Origin: Candidatus Polarisedimenticolia bacterium
Lineage (GTDB): Bacteria; Acidobacteriota; Polarisedimenticolia; Gp22-AA2
Assembly (NCBI GenBank): GCA_036001465.1
Contig: DASYUH010000008.1
Location: 1-54,583 of the forward strand
Reading direction: 5' to 3'
DNA: 54,583 nucleotides
Shown here: positions 24,301 through 35,236 of the stretch, one piece after another
How positions within the stretch are numbered: the first letter of the stretch is position 1
How the letters are laid out: every line of letters starts with the position of its first letter
Position numbers and translations under genes: made by a program
The notes under the pieces: model-generated
What the model saw: only the letters and a program-made list of their open reading frames with translations
What the model was told of the DNA's origin: nothing
The model's database searches: none

Positions 24301-27300
24301 GACCGTCGTGGTCGGTGTCCGCACCGTTGTTGACGAGCACCATTCGAGCCTCGTCGCGATAGAGGAAGGACTTCTGCGAGGTTATCGCGGGGGTCGTTCC
24401 CTCGAGGAGCGTGATCTTCAGAGAGACGTACCCGGGGGGTGTCATGCCGGCCCTAAGGGCGGAGAGGTCGACGGTTCTGGGTAGCCCCGAATCAAACTGG
24501 ATGCTCACGTACGGATCGAATCGCGTGAGGGAAACGATCCCGGAAGGGTTGTTGGGGTTCGTGTCGATCCTGAAATCGTATGTCCCGCCGTTTGGCCCAA
24601 GCTGCTTGATGCAGAACTGCTCGCGAAGGGACGCGGCCGTCGAGCCGAACGTGATATTGGTGCTGTTGGCGCAGGTCTGGGAGGTCATGACGAAGTCGGT
24701 CTGGCCGTCTTGGCAGATCACGCCCCGTGTCGCCAGGAGCGCATCGATGTCGAACAGCGTGTAGACCGTATAGCCGAACGAAGTGTCCTTGCTCAGCCCG
24801 ATCCCTGCTTTTCCGCCATGGGGGAAATACCCCGTCGTGCAGTTGGGGCTGACGAGCCCCTGGGTCGGCATCTGGAAGGCCCCCCCTCCGGTCGACAGGA
24901 TTGACAACGACCCCTTGAGGGGACGCTGGTACGGGTCGCGCGCGAACACCGTGACTTCCAAGTCGGAACCGCCGTCCTCGTTGATGCTCTGGATGACCAG
25001 GGTCAGGTGGCACGCGTCACCGTGGCCGTCGTGGTCGGTGTCAGTCTGGTCGAGGTTGGCGACGTCCGGGCAGTTGTCGCAGGTGTCTCCGATGAGATCG
25101 TGGTCGGTGTCCGTTTGCGAGGGGTTGGCGAGCAGCGGACAGTTGTCCACATCGCCGCAGATTCCGTCCTTGTCGGTGTCGTTGAGGCGGTCATGAGGGC
25201 ACGGATCGCAGAGGTCACCCAGGCCGTCATGGTCCTCGTCCGCTTGATCGGGATTCCCGATCAGCGGGCAGACGTCGCATTCGTCGCCGAGTCCGTCCGC
25301 ATCACCATCCCGCTGAGCCGGGTTGAATGCCGACGGGCAATTGTCCACGGCGCAGGTATTCGGCGGGAAGAGCGGCGAACCGAACCCGTCACCGTCGGCG
25401 TCCACGCACGGGTCGCACGCATCCCCCAGGCCGTCGCGGTCCAGATCCTGCTGCGAGGAATCCGGATCAGCGGGACAGGAGTCGCACGCGTCCCCGACAC
25501 CATCGTGATCGGCATCCGCCTGGGAGGTGTTCGACGTCCCGGGGCAATTGTCCGGCGCACACGAAAGGGGGGAGTAGGCGGGATCCCCGAAGCCGTCGGC
25601 GTCGGTGTCGGTGCAGGAATCGCAGGCGTCTCCCGCCCCATCGCCGTCGGCGTCCTTCTGGAGCCGGTTGGAGGCGCCCGGACAGTTGTCGCACGCATTT
25701 CCGAAGCCGTCGGTGTCGGTATCGTCCTGGGCAGGGTTCGCGACACCCGCGCAGTTGTCCGGCGGGCAGGTATTCGCCGGGAATCCCTGGTTGCCGAATC
25801 CATCGTGATCGGCGTCCGTGCACGGGTCATCCGGATCGAGGATTCCGTCACCGTCCGTGTCGCCCGGGTGGACCGTGTTCAAATGGATCGAGACGACTCC
25901 CTCGTCTCCAAATGGCGAGGTCGCAATCGCCAGGTCCGGTCTCCCGTCCAGGTTCAAATCGGCGGACGTCATGAATCGACCGCCGTCCCCGGTGACGAAC
26001 ATCGCCGGACGGCCGAAGTGCCCATCTCCTGTTCCGAGGAACAGCGCGATCTCGCTCCGCGGGTTGTAGCCCCCGTCGGAAGCGAGGACGGCCAGATCGT
26101 CCCGGCCGTCAAGATTGAAGTCACCGACCGTCACCGACCAGGCGAAACGGTCCACCGAGAGCACCAGTCCCGGGACGAAGGTTCCGTCGCCGCGCCCCAT
26201 GAGGAGAGTGATGTCGCCCGATCCTGACTGATACGGCCCCCCTCCGCAGGACACGGCCAGGTCGACGGAGCCATCACCATCGAAATCGCCCACGGCCATC
26301 GAGGAGGGACTCCAGCGCGCCTCGTACCTGACGGGATCGGAGAATGTCCCATCTCCCAGCCCCATCAGGATCGACACGCTGCTCGATTCGGCGTTGGCCA
26401 GCGCGAGATCGATGCGACCATCCCGATCGAAATCATAGGCCGTGGCGAAGCTCGGAGCGTCGCCGTCGGCGGTCGGTAGCCGCAACCGCGCCTGGAACGT
26501 GCCGTCGCCAAGGGCCAGAAGGATCCACGCCTCGATCCCTGACTGGAATCCGCTCAGGGCCACCAGGTCCGATTTTCCGTCCCCGTTGAAGTCGGCCGCC
26601 GCAACGGAGAAGGGGTTGGTTCCGGCCAATACGCGGGGCGTGGGGGTGAAGATGCCATGGCCGTCACCGAGCTCCACGGACAGGTCAGCGGAGAGGACAT
26701 TGGCCGTGGCTACGTCTTCATGACCGTCGCCGTTGAAATCGGCCACAGCAACGGAGAACGGATTGTCGCCGGTCGGGGGGGCCTGCGGGTGGTCAAACGT
26801 GCCATCCCCTCTGCCGATCAGAATCGAGAGGCCTCCCGTGGTGTACTCGCCGCCCAGGCCCGAGTTCGATACCACGAGATCAGGAACACCATCGTGGTTG
26901 AAATCTCCATTGGCCAGGGCAATCGGACCGATCCCCGCTGCCTCCTCGCGCAGGGACCCGAGGGCCATGTTCCCCAGGTTCAGGAAGCTGACGAGTCTCC
27001 AGTGGCTGTCCGATGCGCCAGCCCAGACAGCCGCCACGTCCCTTCTTCCGTCGCCGTTCAGGTCGGAGATCGCCAGCTCGCCCAGATATCCGCCAACGGG
27101 GAAGCGGCCCGTCTCCTCGAAGGTTCCGTCACCCACGCCACGCAGGACGACCAGGTCAACGGGAAACCTCGTGCTCAGGACCAGATCGATCGTTCCGTCT
27201 CCGTCGAGGTCACCGGCTGCGGCCGAAATGACATATCCATTGAACACCACAGAGGGCGGGCCGAAAGTCCCGTTGCCGTTGTTCATCGATACGGCGTTGT

Positions 27301-30300
27301 ACCCGGGGAGTAGAGAATCCGGTGCCCCGTCGCCGTTGAAGTCGGCAAAGATCACCGGCTGTCCATTGTCCCCCCCCCAGGACGCATGGGGACCCAGGGT
27401 TCCATCACCTCGTCCAGGGAAGAACAGGACGTTCCGCCCGAAGATACCGGATTGTTGGCGAGGTGCGGCCACGACGTCCTCCGCCCCATCAAGATTCAGG
27501 TCGATGATCGTGAGGGAATCAATCGGGTCCTCGGCGTTGAATGGCCCGACGGAATGAAACGTCCCGTCCCCCTGGCCCAGGAGGACGAGGATTTCGGCGA
27601 GCAATCCACCGCTCGTGAACACACCGGAAACCACTAGGTCTTCGTTGCCGTCACGATTCAGATCGCCTGCCGCGACCGCGTACGGTGGATACAGCGATAC
27701 TGAGATGGGGCGGGGATCCTCGAGTAAGCCCGATGAGGTTCGTAAATGGAGCCTGAGCTCATTTGACCACTGGGCGACGACCAAGTCGATCCTCCCGTCT
27801 CCATTGAAGTCCCCGCGCGCCGCGGAACTCCCAGGCAACGACTGCCGGGGCTGGAATGTGCCGTCGCCATTCCCAGCGAGTAGAGAGATGTTCAAGACGT
27901 AGCCCCCGTAATATTCCCGATTCAACACGAGCCCATCCTCGGCGCCGTCTCCCACAGCATCACCCAGCTGAAGTCGATAAGGCTGGATCCCGGCATCGAA
28001 TGCCGGAGCGGGGAACAACGGGCCCGTCAGCGCAGGTTCGCAGGCGTCTCCGATTCCGTCGGCGTTGTCGTCCACCTGGGCCGGGTTGAAGTCAGCCGGG
28101 CAGTTGTCGCACGTATCCCCCTGGCCGTCGCCGTCCCGATCCTCCTGGCCGGCGTTCGGCTCATCCGGACAGTTGTCCTGATCGGAGCAGGCGCCGTCCG
28201 CATCGGCGTCGTTGCCGGGGTCGAAGGGGCATACATCGCACGCATCCCCCTTCCCATCCAGATCGATGTTCTGCTGCTGGGGATTGGCGAAGGTCGGGCA
28301 GTTGTCGCAGATATTCCCGAAGCCGTCCTGGTCGGTGTCGGTCTGGGTCGTGTCCTGGACGCCCGGACAGTTGTCTCTCGGGCACGTGTTGGCCGCGTAT
28401 CCCGGATCTCCGAACCCGTCCCGGTCGGAATCCGTGCACGGGTCGCAGGCATCGGCGAGGCCGTCGGAGTCGAAGTCCGACTGGGAGGGATTGAAGGCCG
28501 AGCAGTTGTCGCAGGCGTCGCCGACCCCGTCGCCATCCGAGTCCGACTGCGAGGCATTGGCCCTATACGGACAGTTGTCGGTGGCGCAGGTGCTGGCGGG
28601 GAAGCCGGGCTCGCCGAAGCCGTCGCCGTCCGGATCCGTGCAGGGGTCGCAGGCGTCGCCCGTACCATCATGATCCCGGTCGGCCTGCGAGGGGTCGGAG
28701 GCCTCGACGCAATCGTCGCAGGCGTCTCCCACGCTATCCCCGTCGCGGTCGGCCTGCGAAGCGTTGCCCAAGGACGGGCAGTTGTCGCGCGGACAGGTGC
28801 TGGCCGGGAATCCGGGTTCCCCATATCCGTCGCCGTCGAGGTCGGTGCATGAATCGGATCGGTCGTCCACGCCGTCGTGGTCGCCATCGGGGAACGGTCC
28901 GCGGTTCAGAAGGAGCGAAATTCCATTCTCGTGCGCGACGACGAGGTCGGCCCGGGTATCGGTGTTGAAATCGGCCGAGAAAATTGCCGCGGCCCCAGCG
29001 GAAACCGCGTAGCGCGCGTTCGGATTTAACGTACCATCTCCCTGTCCGAGCAGGATCGGGATGTCTCCGGATACCGTATCGGCCAGGGCCACATCGAGCG
29101 TGCCGTCGCCGTCGAGGTCGGCCACGACGATCCCCCGCGACGACCCTGCCAAGGGATACTGGACGATGGGGTCAAACGTGCCACCGCCGCGGCTCAGGAA
29201 TACGGAGACCGTCGAGGCGACCCCGGCGATGTCCGAGCTGGAGACAATAAGATCGAGCAGGCCGTCCGAGTCGAGATCGCCCAGTGCCGCGCTCCGGGGA
29301 ATTGCGGGCAAAGGGATGAGGCTCGCGGCTGCGAATTGCCCGCCACCCATCCCGGGGAAAATGGCGATCGCGTCACCCGGCGAATTGATGGCGACGATAT
29401 CCATGCGGCCGTCCCCCGTCACATCGCCGAGAGTCACGGAGCTTAGAAAGTTGCCGGCCGCATAGTCGACTCGCGGCATGAACGTCCCGTCCCCCCGGCC
29501 AAGGAGGACGGAGACCGTGTTCCTGCTCGTCCCCGAGCCGGACGTCCCGCCGTTGGCCGTCACCACGTCCGGAGCCCCATCTTCGTTCAGGTCACCGACC
29601 GCCAGGCCGATCGCCGTCGCCGGGACGATTGAATTGCCGTATGGCGAGAAATACTCGTCGCCGCGGCCGAGCGAGACCTGGATGTTCTTGGGTGATCGCT
29701 GCAGCGTCACCACGTCTTGATGGCCGTCCCGGTTGAAATCACCCGTTCCGAGCGCATCGAACGAGCTCGAATAGAACTGGAGCCCGGGGGATCGGAAGGT
29801 GCCGTCCCCGTTGGAAAAGTGAACGAAGAAGAAGTTCCCACTCCCCACGACCAGATCGAGCCGGCCGTCAGCGTCGAAATCAGCGGAGGCGATCGATGCA
29901 AGGATGCCCTTGAACGTCAGCAGGCGCCCCTGGTCGAGGTGGCCGTCAGCAGTCGCTGAAAGAATGAAGACGTTGTTCGAGACCAGGTTCGAAACCGCAA
30001 GGTCCGCATGCCCATCCAGGTTCCAGTCCGCCACGGCCAGGGAGATGGGGCCCCTTCCGGTTAGAATGGAGTCAAAGTCATCGAAGGAGCCGTCGCCTCG
30101 CCCGATGAACACTGTGCCCGAGTTGTCACCCGCACCGACCGTGAGCAGATCGAGCTTGCCGTCCGCATTCCAGTCGGTGGCGCGACAGAAGGTCGGAAAC
30201 TCCCCTGAGGAAAGCGGCAGCAGCGATGCGTACGAGCCGTCGCCGCGCGAGGTCAGCACGAGAATCTGTCCCTGAACTGTGGCGAGCGCGACGTCCAGGA

Positions 30301-31096
30301 GTTCGTCGGAATTGAAATCGCCCCCCGCAGCGCACGCCGGAGGCTGGAACGTGATCACGCCGTTCCCCGGTCGCAAACTGCCGGTCCCGTCCCCGATGAA
30401 GACGGAGAGGGTCCCACGATTCACCGTGACGAGATCGGCCTTCGAATCACCGTCCACGTCACCGATCAACGCGGTCACGGGGCTCACGCCGACAGGGAAA
30501 AGCGACGGGGGCCCGAACGTTCCGTCGCCCTGTCCCAACAGGACGGAGACGCTCCCGTTCGCGCAGGAGGAGTCCGCGCAACCCTGCAACAGCACCAGGT
30601 CGGTGTGCGCGTCGGAGTCGAGATTTCCCGCAACGAGGGCGGCGGGCATCCGGTCGGCGGCGATCAGATTCACCGGATCAAAAGTCCCGTCCCCCCGGCC
30701 CTGAAGGATCGCGACGACCGGTGCGTTCGACACCATGTTGCTCACCGCCAGGTCGGGCCTGCCGTCACCATTGAAATCGGCGGATGTCTGAACGGCGGAT
30801 AGGGTTGCGAGAGCGACTGGAGGGCGCGAGGTGAACGAGCCGTCGCCGTTTCCGAGAAAGATCAGGACCTGGCCGAAAGTGAAGGACTGGTCCAGGCTGA
30901 GCACGGCGAGATCGGGCACGCCGTCCCCATTGAAATCAGCGGTGAGCGTGGCGCTCGGGCGGGTGATCCCCTCGAGGACCGGGTTCGCGAAGAGCCCGGT
31001 TCCCTGGCCACCGGCCGAGGACCCTCGAGGGGAAGTGAACAATGCCAGCGAAAGGCAAAGTGCCGCCAAGGCCGGCCTACGGAGCCTGGGTCCCAT
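21365..31096 (-). CDS. Giant secreted VCBS / thrombospondin type 3 repeat protein
   Basis: A 3243-residue protein with a cleavable signal peptide (about residues 1-28). In order: VCBS/FG-GAP repeats (30-735, with D-F-N-G-D-G-x-x-D-L calcium loops), thrombospondin type 3 repeats (735-1022), VCBS repeats (1030-1742), TSP3 repeats (1742-2029), an unknown domain (2029-2257), TSP3 repeats (2255-2675), a second copy of that domain (2676-2893), a PKD-like domain and a W-P-P-N-H region (2895-3090), then a fibronectin III-like C-terminus. The many D-x-D-x-D-G loops must bind large amounts of calcium. No PEP-CTERM, T9SS or LPXTG signal is visible. A structural or adhesive role outside the cell is likely. 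ATG 31096 has GGAGG upstream. Confidence 0.85.
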   Translation of the reverse strand: MGPRLRRPALAALCLSLALFTSPRGSSAGGQGTGLFANPVLEGITRPSATLTADFNGDGVPDLAVLSLDQSFTFGQVLIFLGNGDGSFTSRPPVALATLSAVQTSADFNGDGRPDLAVSNMVSNAPVVAILQGRGDGTFDPVNLIAADRMPAALVAGNLDSDAHTDLVLLQGCADSSCANGSVSVLLGQGDGTFGPPSLFPVGVSPVTALIGDVDGDSKADLVTVNRGTLSVFIGDGTGSLRPGNGVITFQPPACAAGGDFNSDELLDVALATVQGQILVLTSRGDGSYASLLPLSSGEFPTFCRATDWNADGKLDLLTVGAGDNSGTVFIGRGDGSFDDFDSILTGRGPISLAVADWNLDGHADLAVSNLVSNNVFILSATADGHLDQGRLLTFKGILASIASADFDADGRLDLVVGSGNFFFVHFSNGDGTFRSPGLQFYSSSFDALGTGDFNRDGHQDVVTLQRSPKNIQVSLGRGDEYFSPYGNSIVPATAIGLAVGDLNEDGAPDVVTANGGTSGSGTSRNTVSVLLGRGDGTFMPRVDYAAGNFLSSVTLGDVTGDGRMDIVAINSPGDAIAIFPGMGGGQFAAASLIPLPAIPRSAALGDLDSDGLLDLIVSSSDIAGVASTVSVFLSRGGGTFDPIVQYPLAGSSRGIVVADLDGDGTLDVALADTVSGDIPILLGQGDGTLNPNARYAVSAGAAAIFSADFNTDTRADLVVAHENGISLLLNRGPFPDGDHDGVDDRSDSCTDLDGDGYGEPGFPASTCPRDNCPSLGNASQADRDGDSVGDACDDCVEASDPSQADRDHDGTGDACDPCTDPDGDGFGEPGFPASTCATDNCPYRANASQSDSDGDGVGDACDNCSAFNPSQSDFDSDGLADACDPCTDSDRDGFGDPGYAANTCPRDNCPGVQDTTQTDTDQDGFGNICDNCPTFANPQQQNIDLDGKGDACDVCPFDPGNDADADGACSDQDNCPDEPNAGQEDRDGDGQGDTCDNCPADFNPAQVDDNADGIGDACEPALTGPLFPAPAFDAGIQPYRLQLGDAVGDGAEDGLVLNREYYGGYVLNISLLAGNGDGTFQPRQSLPGSSAARGDFNGDGRIDLVVAQWSNELRLHLRTSSGLLEDPRPISVSLYPPYAVAAGDLNRDGNEDLVVSGVFTSGGLLAEILVLLGQGDGTFHSVGPFNAEDPIDSLTIIDLNLDGAEDVVAAPRQQSGIFGRNVLFFPGRGDGTLGPHASWGGDNGQPVIFADFNGDGAPDSLLPGYNAVSMNNGNGTFGPPSVVFNGYVISAAAGDLDGDGTIDLVLSTRFPVDLVVLRGVGDGTFEETGRFPVGGYLGELAISDLNGDGRRDVAAVWAGASDSHWRLVSFLNLGNMALGSLREEAAGIGPIALANGDFNHDGVPDLVVSNSGLGGEYTTGGLSILIGRGDGTFDHPQAPPTGDNPFSVAVADFNGDGHEDVATANVLSADLSVELGDGHGIFTPTPRVLAGTNPFSVAAADFNGDGKSDLVALSGFQSGIEAWILLALGDGTFQARLRLPTADGDAPSFATAYDFDRDGRIDLALANAESSSVSILMGLGDGTFSDPVRYEARWSPSSMAVGDFDGDGSVDLAVSCGGGPYQSGSGDITLLMGRGDGTFVPGLVLSVDRFAWSVTVGDFNLDGRDDLAVLASDGGYNPRSEIALFLGTGDGHFGRPAMFVTGDGGRFMTSADLNLDGRPDLAIATSPFGDEGVVSIHLNTVHPGDTDGDGILDPDDPCTDADHDGFGNQGFPANTCPPDNCAGVANPAQDDTDTDGFGNACDNCPGASNRLQKDADGDGAGDACDSCTDTDADGFGDPAYSPLSCAPDNCPGTSNTSQADADHDGVGDACDSCPADPDSSQQDLDRDGLGDACDPCVDADGDGFGSPLFPPNTCAVDNCPSAFNPAQRDGDADGLGDECDVCPLIGNPDQADEDHDGLGDLCDPCPHDRLNDTDKDGICGDVDNCPLLANPSQTDTDHDLIGDTCDNCPDVANLDQTDTDHDGHGDACHLTLVIQSINEDGGSDLEVTVFARDPYQRPLKGSLSILSTGGGAFQMPTQGLVSPNCTTGYFPHGGKAGIGLSKDTSFGYTVYTLFDIDALLATRGVICQDGQTDFVMTSQTCANSTNITFGSTAASLREQFCIKQLGPNGGTYDFRIDTNPNNPSGIVSLTRFDPYVSIQFDSGLPRTVDLSALRAGMTPPGYVSLKITLLEGTTPAITSQKSFLYRDEARMVLVNNGADTDHDGLPDGMDPCTDQDGDGFGDADFPANTCPADDCPTAADPSQADTDGDGTGDACDNCPAITNSGQEDSDHDGTGDSCDSCNDPDGDGLGSPGPGLTCAPDNCPEVANPQQEDADQDGTGDPCDPCNDQDADGFGSPGAGRTCMLDNCPAVTNPQQEDTDHDTIGDACDPCTDPDGDGFGNPSTGRTCNLDNCPNVRNTSQDDNDRDGVGDACDSCTDTDGDGFGNPGFIGMTCARDNCPTVPNPDQADGDHDQIGDACDSCSDSDGDGRGDPSVPANTCPADNCPQHYNPDQMDGDLDGLGDACDPCTDRDGDGLHDPRYINNSCPSDNCPLVPNAGQENADSDSLGDACDPCPHDPFDDKDGDGACGEVDNCPVPNPDQLDTDGDGLGNACDNCAAAANSDQADADRDGSGDACQPTLVLFGIEHAGDALKVSLTATDPQNETLRGSLDILAFAPHTVVLPDVLAIPDCSHGLLPSGVSGQGIGFTFGATGAPYLFDLDSILGCGDRVPDYLLAPGPCGDPGAVFDPVMPLTDRPLPAAICARATSGSAADIDLIIESFDDSSLRMTTQEETSVLGVILDSGLPSQIDISSLHAGGHYHLVLTLTDGNTVPVKVETTFESQGESRLVFVRPNAPPLAAIAAPTTIECTGPAGGAITLDGSASTDADSTPGTNDDIVLFQWLRNPGQADEQAIGTGQVLQTTLPLGRHAIGVRVTDHAGATGMVQTEIVVQDTIPPSLTLATDPSVLWPPNHRLVPVRVGWQAGDRCDGAVSVRLVSVAGSEPDDAPGDGDGRTTGDVAGMDAGLPDAELLLRAERSGDGAGRTYELLYSATDASGNSTTALSVVRVPHDEGDGPEPLHLRLEPGASAGTARIYWNAVTGAASYDLIAGDVSSLRAESNRISLGAVRVPARRTLLTSFEDSGATPSAGRALFYLVQYRDGHGPTGFGTEVVPMPSEPSSCEEGCPGEEGNFVTSGGDHRKR
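22400..23070 (-). repeat. Second copy of an unknown ~220-residue domain in the giant protein
   Basis: Residues about 2676-2893. It opens L-V-L-F-G-I, has [16 protein letters not shown], and ends with [14 protein letters not shown] and E-S-R-L-V-F-V. All of these line up in order with the copy at 24325-25008, so the two are an internal duplication. Confidence 0.65.
23075..24325 (-). repeat. Thrombospondin type 3 repeat block C
   Basis: Within the giant gene, units of about 20-45 codons repeat with the pattern D-N-C-P-x-x-x-N-x-x-Q-x-D-x-D-x-D-G-x-G-D-A-C-D. The alternating form P-C-T-D-x-D-G-D-G-F-G recurs about every second unit. This is the longest of three such blocks and codes for a calcium- and disulfide-bound rod. 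Confidence 0.85.
24325..25008 (-). repeat. First copy of an unknown ~228-residue domain in the giant protein
   Basis: Residues about 2029-2257. It opens L-V-I-Q-S-I, has [16 protein letters not shown] and ends with [14 protein letters not shown] and E-A-R-M-V-L-V. Several conserved Cys differ between the copies, so they have diverged well beyond recent duplication. Confidence 0.65.
25010..25870 (-). repeat. Thrombospondin type 3 repeat block B
   Basis: The same D-N-C-P and G-D-A-C-D units as block C, between the second VCBS block and the first unknown domain. One unit has a shortened form ([15 protein letters not shown]) that also occurs in blocks A and C. Confidence 0.85.
28030..28890 (-). 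repeat. Thrombospondin type 3 repeat block A
   Basis: The first of three TSP3 blocks, separating the two VCBS blocks of the giant protein. It has the D-N-C-P and G-D-A-C-D units and ends in P-A-L-T-G-P at the second VCBS block. Confidence 0.85.
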
Positions 31097-31171
31097 GAGT
31101 CCTCCGCTCTGCGGGGCACTGCCGCGCGGGCTTTATTCCTCGGGAGCAATGATTCAGGATGACCTGGAGGG

Positions 31172-31199
31172 AATCTACCCCGTTTCCGGTCCGCTGCAA
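31172..31199 (-). promoter_or_regulatory. Candidate promoter for the giant gene
   Basis: On the minus strand TTGCAG (31199-31194) and TAGATT (31177-31172) are 16 bases apart, predicting a leader of about 70 bases before ATG 31096. Confidence 0.35.
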
Positions 31200-31222
31200 A
31201 GGGAAATCAGATTGGCCTGCCC

Positions 31223-31252
31223 TTGACCTTCCGGAATGGCAGCGGCTAGGCT
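31223..31252 (+). promoter_or_regulatory. Candidate promoter for the methyltransferase gene
   Basis: TTGACC (31223-31228) and TAGGCT (31247-31252) are 18 bases apart. The predicted transcript would begin near 31259 and include the GGAGG at 31266-31270. Confidence 0.4.
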
Positions 31253-31278
31253 CCGGCGCGGACGTGGAGGCGCGTGGC

Positions 31279-32100
31279 GTGGAAGCGAAGGATCGGACGG
31301 TCAGAGTCTGGGGAGCGTCGCCGGCCGGGGCGATCTATGCCGGCGGGGCCGAGCCGGGGACGCGGGAGTTTTTCGAGACGGCGCGGCGGCGCCGGAACGA
31401 TTACGAGATTCCGTGGCTGGCGGAGCTGGTGCCGTTCGGCGCCACAGCCGGGCGGGACGTCCTGGAGATCGGCTGCGGCGCCGGCTTCGACGCCTACGAT
31501 TTCTGCAAGGCGGGGGCGCGCTACACCGGGATCGACATCACCCCCGAGAACCCGCGGCGGACGCGGGCGCACCTGGCTCTCTACGGACTGAAGCCGAGGG
31601 TCGCGCGGGCCGATGCGGAAGACCTGCCGTTCGGCGCCGACGGCTTCGACGTGGCGTTCTCGAACGGGGTGCTGCACCACACGCCCGACATCGCGAAGAG
31701 CCTGCGCGAGCAGCACAGGGTCCTGAGGAGCGGGGGGGAGATCTGGGTCATCCTGTACCACAGGAACTCGGTCTACTACTGGTTCACGCTATTCCTCGTG
31801 GAGCACCTGCTCTATCGCGGCTACAGAACGCGGAGCTTCCGGGAGCGTCTGTCGATGATCGAGTTCACCACGAGCGATGCCCGCCCGCTGGTCAACGTCT
31901 ACAGCCGGGGGGAAGTAAAAAGACTGCTGCGGGACGCCGGCTTCGCGGTCGAGTCGCTCCGGGTGAGAAAGCTCGTGGTCGAGGACCTGCCGGGCCTGCC
32001 GCTCGTGGGAAGGCTCTGGAGGCACGTCCCGCGATCGTGGCTCGACGCGCTCGGAACGCTGTTCGGCTGGTACGTCATCGCTCGGGGGCGGCGGCCGTGA
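31279..32100 (+). CDS. Class I SAM-dependent methyltransferase
   Basis: A 273-residue Methyltransf_11-type enzyme. The SAM-binding motif V-L-E-I-G-C-G-A-G-F is at residues 61-70, the acidic loop I-D-I-T follows near 92, and N-G-V-L-H-H-T marks motif IV near 136. The C-terminal half has hydrophobic segments that may touch the membrane. GTG 31279 is chosen for the GGAGG eight bases upstream; GTG 31264 would lengthen it by five residues. Its last 26 bases overlap the tail of the convergent GT-C gene. Substrate unknown; the setting suggests a sugar or lipid-linked glycan. Confidence 0.8.
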   Translation: MEAKDRTVRVWGASPAGAIYAGGAEPGTREFFETARRRRNDYEIPWLAELVPFGATAGRDVLEIGCGAGFDAYDFCKAGARYTGIDITPENPRRTRAHLALYGLKPRVARADAEDLPFGADGFDVAFSNGVLHHTPDIAKSLREQHRVLRSGGEIWVILYHRNSVYYWFTLFLVEHLLYRGYRTRSFRERLSMIEFTTSDARPLVNVYSRGEVKRLLRDAGFAVESLRVRKLVVEDLPGLPLVGRLWRHVPRSWLDALGTLFGWYVIARGRRP

Positions 32101-33445
32101 TGCCCGAGGCGAAGAGGGTCCACACCAGGGCGGCCGGAAGCAGGTAGCGCCCCTCGAGGTGCAGAAGGACGGCCGTAGAAATGAAGGCCGCTGCGACGCC
32201 GAGAGTCGGCAGGAGATCCCGCCAGCGCCGCTGGTGCATCCACAGGGATAGGCACGCCATGCCGAGCAGGAGCGGGCCCCACAGCCGCTGCAACGCTTTC
32301 ACCGCGGCCGCCAGCGGCTCGGCGGCGGCGTAGGCGAGCGGGCCTCCGCCCGTGCGGGCGCGGAACTCGGCGAGACTGTGGCCGGGTCGCTCCGCGGAAG
32401 GGATCCCCCAGCGAGCGTCGGGCATCAGGAGGCCGCGGAGCAGCCTGTGCACCGCGAGCCGGACGAGAAAACCGGGCCGGGTCCTCAGGACCTCGAGCAC
32501 GTGCGGACGGATCAGATCGTCGTACTCGGGCGAGGCGTAGGCGATCTCCGGATGGCCGGCGGTCATCGCGGCGTAGGTCGCCCGGTCGTCCAGGACGGCG
32601 CCGAAGTCGTTGCCGATCTCCCCGAACCCCTCCCACACCGTCGCCCAGAAGAAGGTGTTCGTCAGGATCGGCCGGTGGTAGATCCGCTCGTTGCGCACGG
32701 CCCACGGAAGAAGCGCGAGGAGCGGCAGACCCGCCGCCAGGGCGCCGCGGAGCGCCGCCCGGCGCAGGCCGAGTCGCGGTATCGTCGCGGCCGCCACGAG
32801 CGGCGGCAGGATGAGAAAGGTGGACTTGAAATAGACGCCGGCCGCCGCGGCCACGCCGATCCACGTCCAGTCCACGAGCGGCTGGCCGCGCCCGTGGGCT
32901 CTCGCCAGAAGCCAGATGACCAGTCCGGCCACGAGCAGGACGAAGCCGTCGTAGAGCGGTACGACCGACAGCCACGCCAGGGGCGGGTTGAGGGCGGTGA
33001 TCGTCCCGGCGATGACGCCTGCCGTCCCGCCGAAGAGCCGCCTGCCGGCCCCATAAAGAAGAAGGGGCAGCATGGCCCCCAGGACGACCTGCACCCACTG
33101 GGCCGGCAGGTACGTTTGTCTCCCGGTGAGACGCCACACCGAGGCCAGGAAGAGCGGATATCCGGGCATCCTCTGGATGAGCGGCTTGGTCGGCGGATCG
33201 GCGGGGTCTGGAAACTCCTCGATGTCGATCAGCCGCCCCTCCGCCTGCTGGCGGTCGTACAGGCGCAGGATCTCGTCCGGGCCCATCGTCTCGACGAGCC
33301 CGCGGCCGGCGAGAACGTTCCGGGCCACGAGCCCCATGGCGGTGGTGATTCCGCCCGAGGCGTAATCGTCGTGCTGCGTGAGGAGCATGGGGACGCGGAC
33401 GGCGAGCGCCAGGAGGAAGAGCAGAGCCGGAATGCGGCGGCTCAT
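32075..33445 (-). CDS. Membrane GT-C glycosyltransferase (ArnT/GT39-like)
   Basis: A 456-residue membrane protein with a short N-terminal helix, an acidic periplasmic loop (T-Q-H-D-D-Y-A near residue 24) and about ten further hydrophobic segments. This is the layout of GT-C enzymes that use polyprenyl-phosphate sugars as donors in the periplasm. The GT2 at 34216 would make such a donor. ATG 33445 overlaps the upstream methyltransferase stop by four bases, so GT2, methyltransferase and GT-C form one operon. Confidence 0.72.
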   Translation of the reverse strand: MSRRIPALLFLLALAVRVPMLLTQHDDYASGGITTAMGLVARNVLAGRGLVETMGPDEILRLYDRQQAEGRLIDIEEFPDPADPPTKPLIQRMPGYPLFLASVWRLTGRQTYLPAQWVQVVLGAMLPLLLYGAGRRLFGGTAGVIAGTITALNPPLAWLSVVPLYDGFVLLVAGLVIWLLARAHGRGQPLVDWTWIGVAAAAGVYFKSTFLILPPLVAAATIPRLGLRRAALRGALAAGLPLLALLPWAVRNERIYHRPILTNTFFWATVWEGFGEIGNDFGAVLDDRATYAAMTAGHPEIAYASPEYDDLIRPHVLEVLRTRPGFLVRLAVHRLLRGLLMPDARWGIPSAERPGHSLAEFRARTGGGPLAYAAAEPLAAAVKALQRLWGPLLLGMACLSLWMHQRRWRDLLPTLGVAAAFISTAVLLHLEGRYLLPAALVWTLFASGITAAAPER

Positions 33446-34203
33446 GTCGCGGAGTTCCGGCCGTCCTTGCGCGCGACGGCCAGAAGGGACACTCCGAAAG
33501 GCAGGTCGATCAGCCGCAGGAAGACCCGTTCGCCGCCGAACAGCCCCGCCAGGAAGGCGTTGAGGGGGCCGGGGACCACCTTGAAATCGGACTCCCCTTC
33601 GGTCGACGCGGCCGCGTCGCGGCGGAGCAGCCGCGCGAGCAGCACGGCGGGAAACAGGAACATGTTGAAGTAGGAGACCCGCTCGACGCCGAGCCCGGCC
33701 TCGCGGATTCGGTCGCGCAGCTCGCGGCGAGCGTAGCGGCGGCGATGGTGATTGATGACGTCGTGCGGGGACCAGAGGAAGCGGTGCGCCGGCACCGTGG
33801 CGATCAGCAGGCCTCCGTCCGCCAGGAGCGATGCGGCGCGGCGGAGCGCCAGGACGTCGTCATCGAGGTGCTCGAGAACGTCGAACAGGGCGACGACGTC
33901 GTAGCCTCCGCCCGGCGGCATCTCGGCGGGGAAGTCGACCCGAAGAAGCTCGGCGTCCCGCCCGTGTCGCTGCGCCGAGTAGCGGATGGCGTCTTCGGAG
34001 GGATCGATCCCGGTCACCCGGCCATGGGCGGCAAGAATGGGGAGCATGCCGCCGGTGCCGCAGCCGATCTCGAGGAGCTTCAGGTCGTTCCGGCCGCCCA
34101 GAAGCGATCGAAGGAGCGAGGCGACGATGCGGCGTCGCCCCTTGAACCACCAGTGGCGTTCCTCGTGGACCTCCGCGAAGTCGCGGTACATCGAGAGGTC
34201 CAT
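33442..34203 (-). CDS. Class I SAM-dependent methyltransferase
   Basis: This 253-residue enzyme has L-L-E-I-G-C-G-T-G-G near residue 44, G-I-D-P-S-E-D-A near 66 and L-F-D-V-L-E-H-L-D near 107, the standard motifs I, II and IV. The N-terminal H-W-W-F-K-G-R-R-R segment is typical of methyltransferases in polysaccharide loci. A hydrophobic stretch near 180-195 may attach it to the membrane. It lies 12 bases after the GT2 gene, with AGGAG in the intergenic stretch, and is coupled to the GT-C gene. Confidence 0.82.
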   Translation of the reverse strand: MDLSMYRDFAEVHEERHWWFKGRRRIVASLLRSLLGGRNDLKLLEIGCGTGGMLPILAAHGRVTGIDPSEDAIRYSAQRHGRDAELLRVDFPAEMPPGGGYDVVALFDVLEHLDDDVLALRRAASLLADGGLLIATVPAHRFLWSPHDVINHHRRRYARRELRDRIREAGLGVERVSYFNMFLFPAVLLARLLRRDAAASTEGESDFKVVPGPLNAFLAGLFGGERVFLRLIDLPFGVSLLAVARKDGRNSAT

Positions 34204-34215
34204 TGAGGCGGGCTC

Positions 34216-35205
34216 CTAGGATCGAGTCTCGGTCGTGTGCGACACCGGCTGGGGCGCCTCGTGGGGAAAGCCGATCGCCTCCTCGACGATGTAGAGCGGG
34301 CGCTGCTTGACCTCCTCGTAAATCCGCCCGACATATTCGCCCAGGATCCCGAGCAGGATCAGCTGCGTGCCCCCCAGGAACAGGACGATGGCCGCCAGGG
34401 ACGTCCACCCCGCCGGGGTCTGGTACAGGAGATGGCTGATGAAGGCGAACAACAGGTAGAGGAAGCCCAGCCCGGCTGCCATGAACCCGATCCAGGTCGA
34501 CACCTGGAGAGGCACGGTCGAAAAGGCGAAGAACCCGTCGAGCGCCAGCTTCATCAGGTGCCGGATGCGGTATTTAGGCTCGCCCGAGCGCCGCTCCATC
34601 CTCTCGTACTCGATCTCGGTCCGCCGGAAGCCGACCCAGGAGCGCAGGCCGCGCACGAAGCGGTTGCGCTCGGGGAGCGAGCGCAGGTGCCCCACCACGC
34701 GCGCGTCGAGGAGCGAGAAGTCGCCCGAGTCGAGCGGGATGTCGATGTTGCTGATGCGACGTAGCAGGCGGTAGAAGATCGCGTACGCGGCGCGCTTCAG
34801 CGGCCCTTCCTTGCGCTGGCGGCGCACCGCGCACACGACGTCGTACCCCTCGCTCCACCGCGCCAGGAGGTCGGGGACCACCTCGGGAGGGTCCTGCAGG
34901 TCCGAGTCCATCACCACCGAGGCGTCGCCGTCGGCGTGCGCCAGCCCGGCGCTGATCGAAATCTGGTGGCCGAAGTTGCGGGAGAACGACAGCACCCTCA
35001 CCCGCCGGTCGGAGGCCGCAAGGGCCCGCAGCCGATCGAGGGTGCCGTCCCGGCTGCCGTCGTTGATGAAATAAAAGACGTACGGGATGCCGCGGCCGTT
35101 CAGGGTCTCCGACAACCTCCGGTACAGCTCGGCGACGTTCTCCTCTTCGTTGTAGAAGGGGACGACGACACTGAGGTGCGAGGCCAGTCGGCGCGGCGGA
35201 TTCAT
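34216..35205 (-). CDS. Polyprenyl-phosphate glycosyltransferase (GtrB/ArnC-like GT2)
   Basis: A 329-residue protein with a GT-A domain (V-V-V-P-F-Y-N-E-E-E-N near the start, N-D-G-S-x-D-G-T, D-S-D-L-Q-D-P-P) followed by two transmembrane helices (about residues 235-258 and 268-292). GtrB and ArnC relatives move a sugar from a nucleotide donor to undecaprenyl phosphate on the inner face of the membrane. The start ATG 35205 has AGGAG upstream and a perfect TATAAT at 35237-35242. Confidence 0.87.
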   Translation of the reverse strand: MNPPRRLASHLSVVVPFYNEEENVAELYRRLSETLNGRGIPYVFYFINDGSRDGTLDRLRALAASDRRVRVLSFSRNFGHQISISAGLAHADGDASVVMDSDLQDPPEVVPDLLARWSEGYDVVCAVRRQRKEGPLKRAAYAIFYRLLRRISNIDIPLDSGDFSLLDARVVGHLRSLPERNRFVRGLRSWVGFRRTEIEYERMERRSGEPKYRIRHLMKLALDGFFAFSTVPLQVSTWIGFMAAGLGFLYLLFAFISHLLYQTPAGWTSLAAIVLFLGGTQLILLGILGEYVGRIYEEVKQRPLYIVEEAIGFPHEAPQPVSHTTETRS

Positions 35206-35236
35206 CCAGGCTCCTAGGCTCCCGGCGAAGCGGCTG

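Noticed and set aside
23070-28890. Regularly spaced repeats that could suggest a CRISPR array
   Set aside because: The repeats are TSP3-coding units in one open reading frame, with variable sequence that keeps codon phase and no unique spacers.
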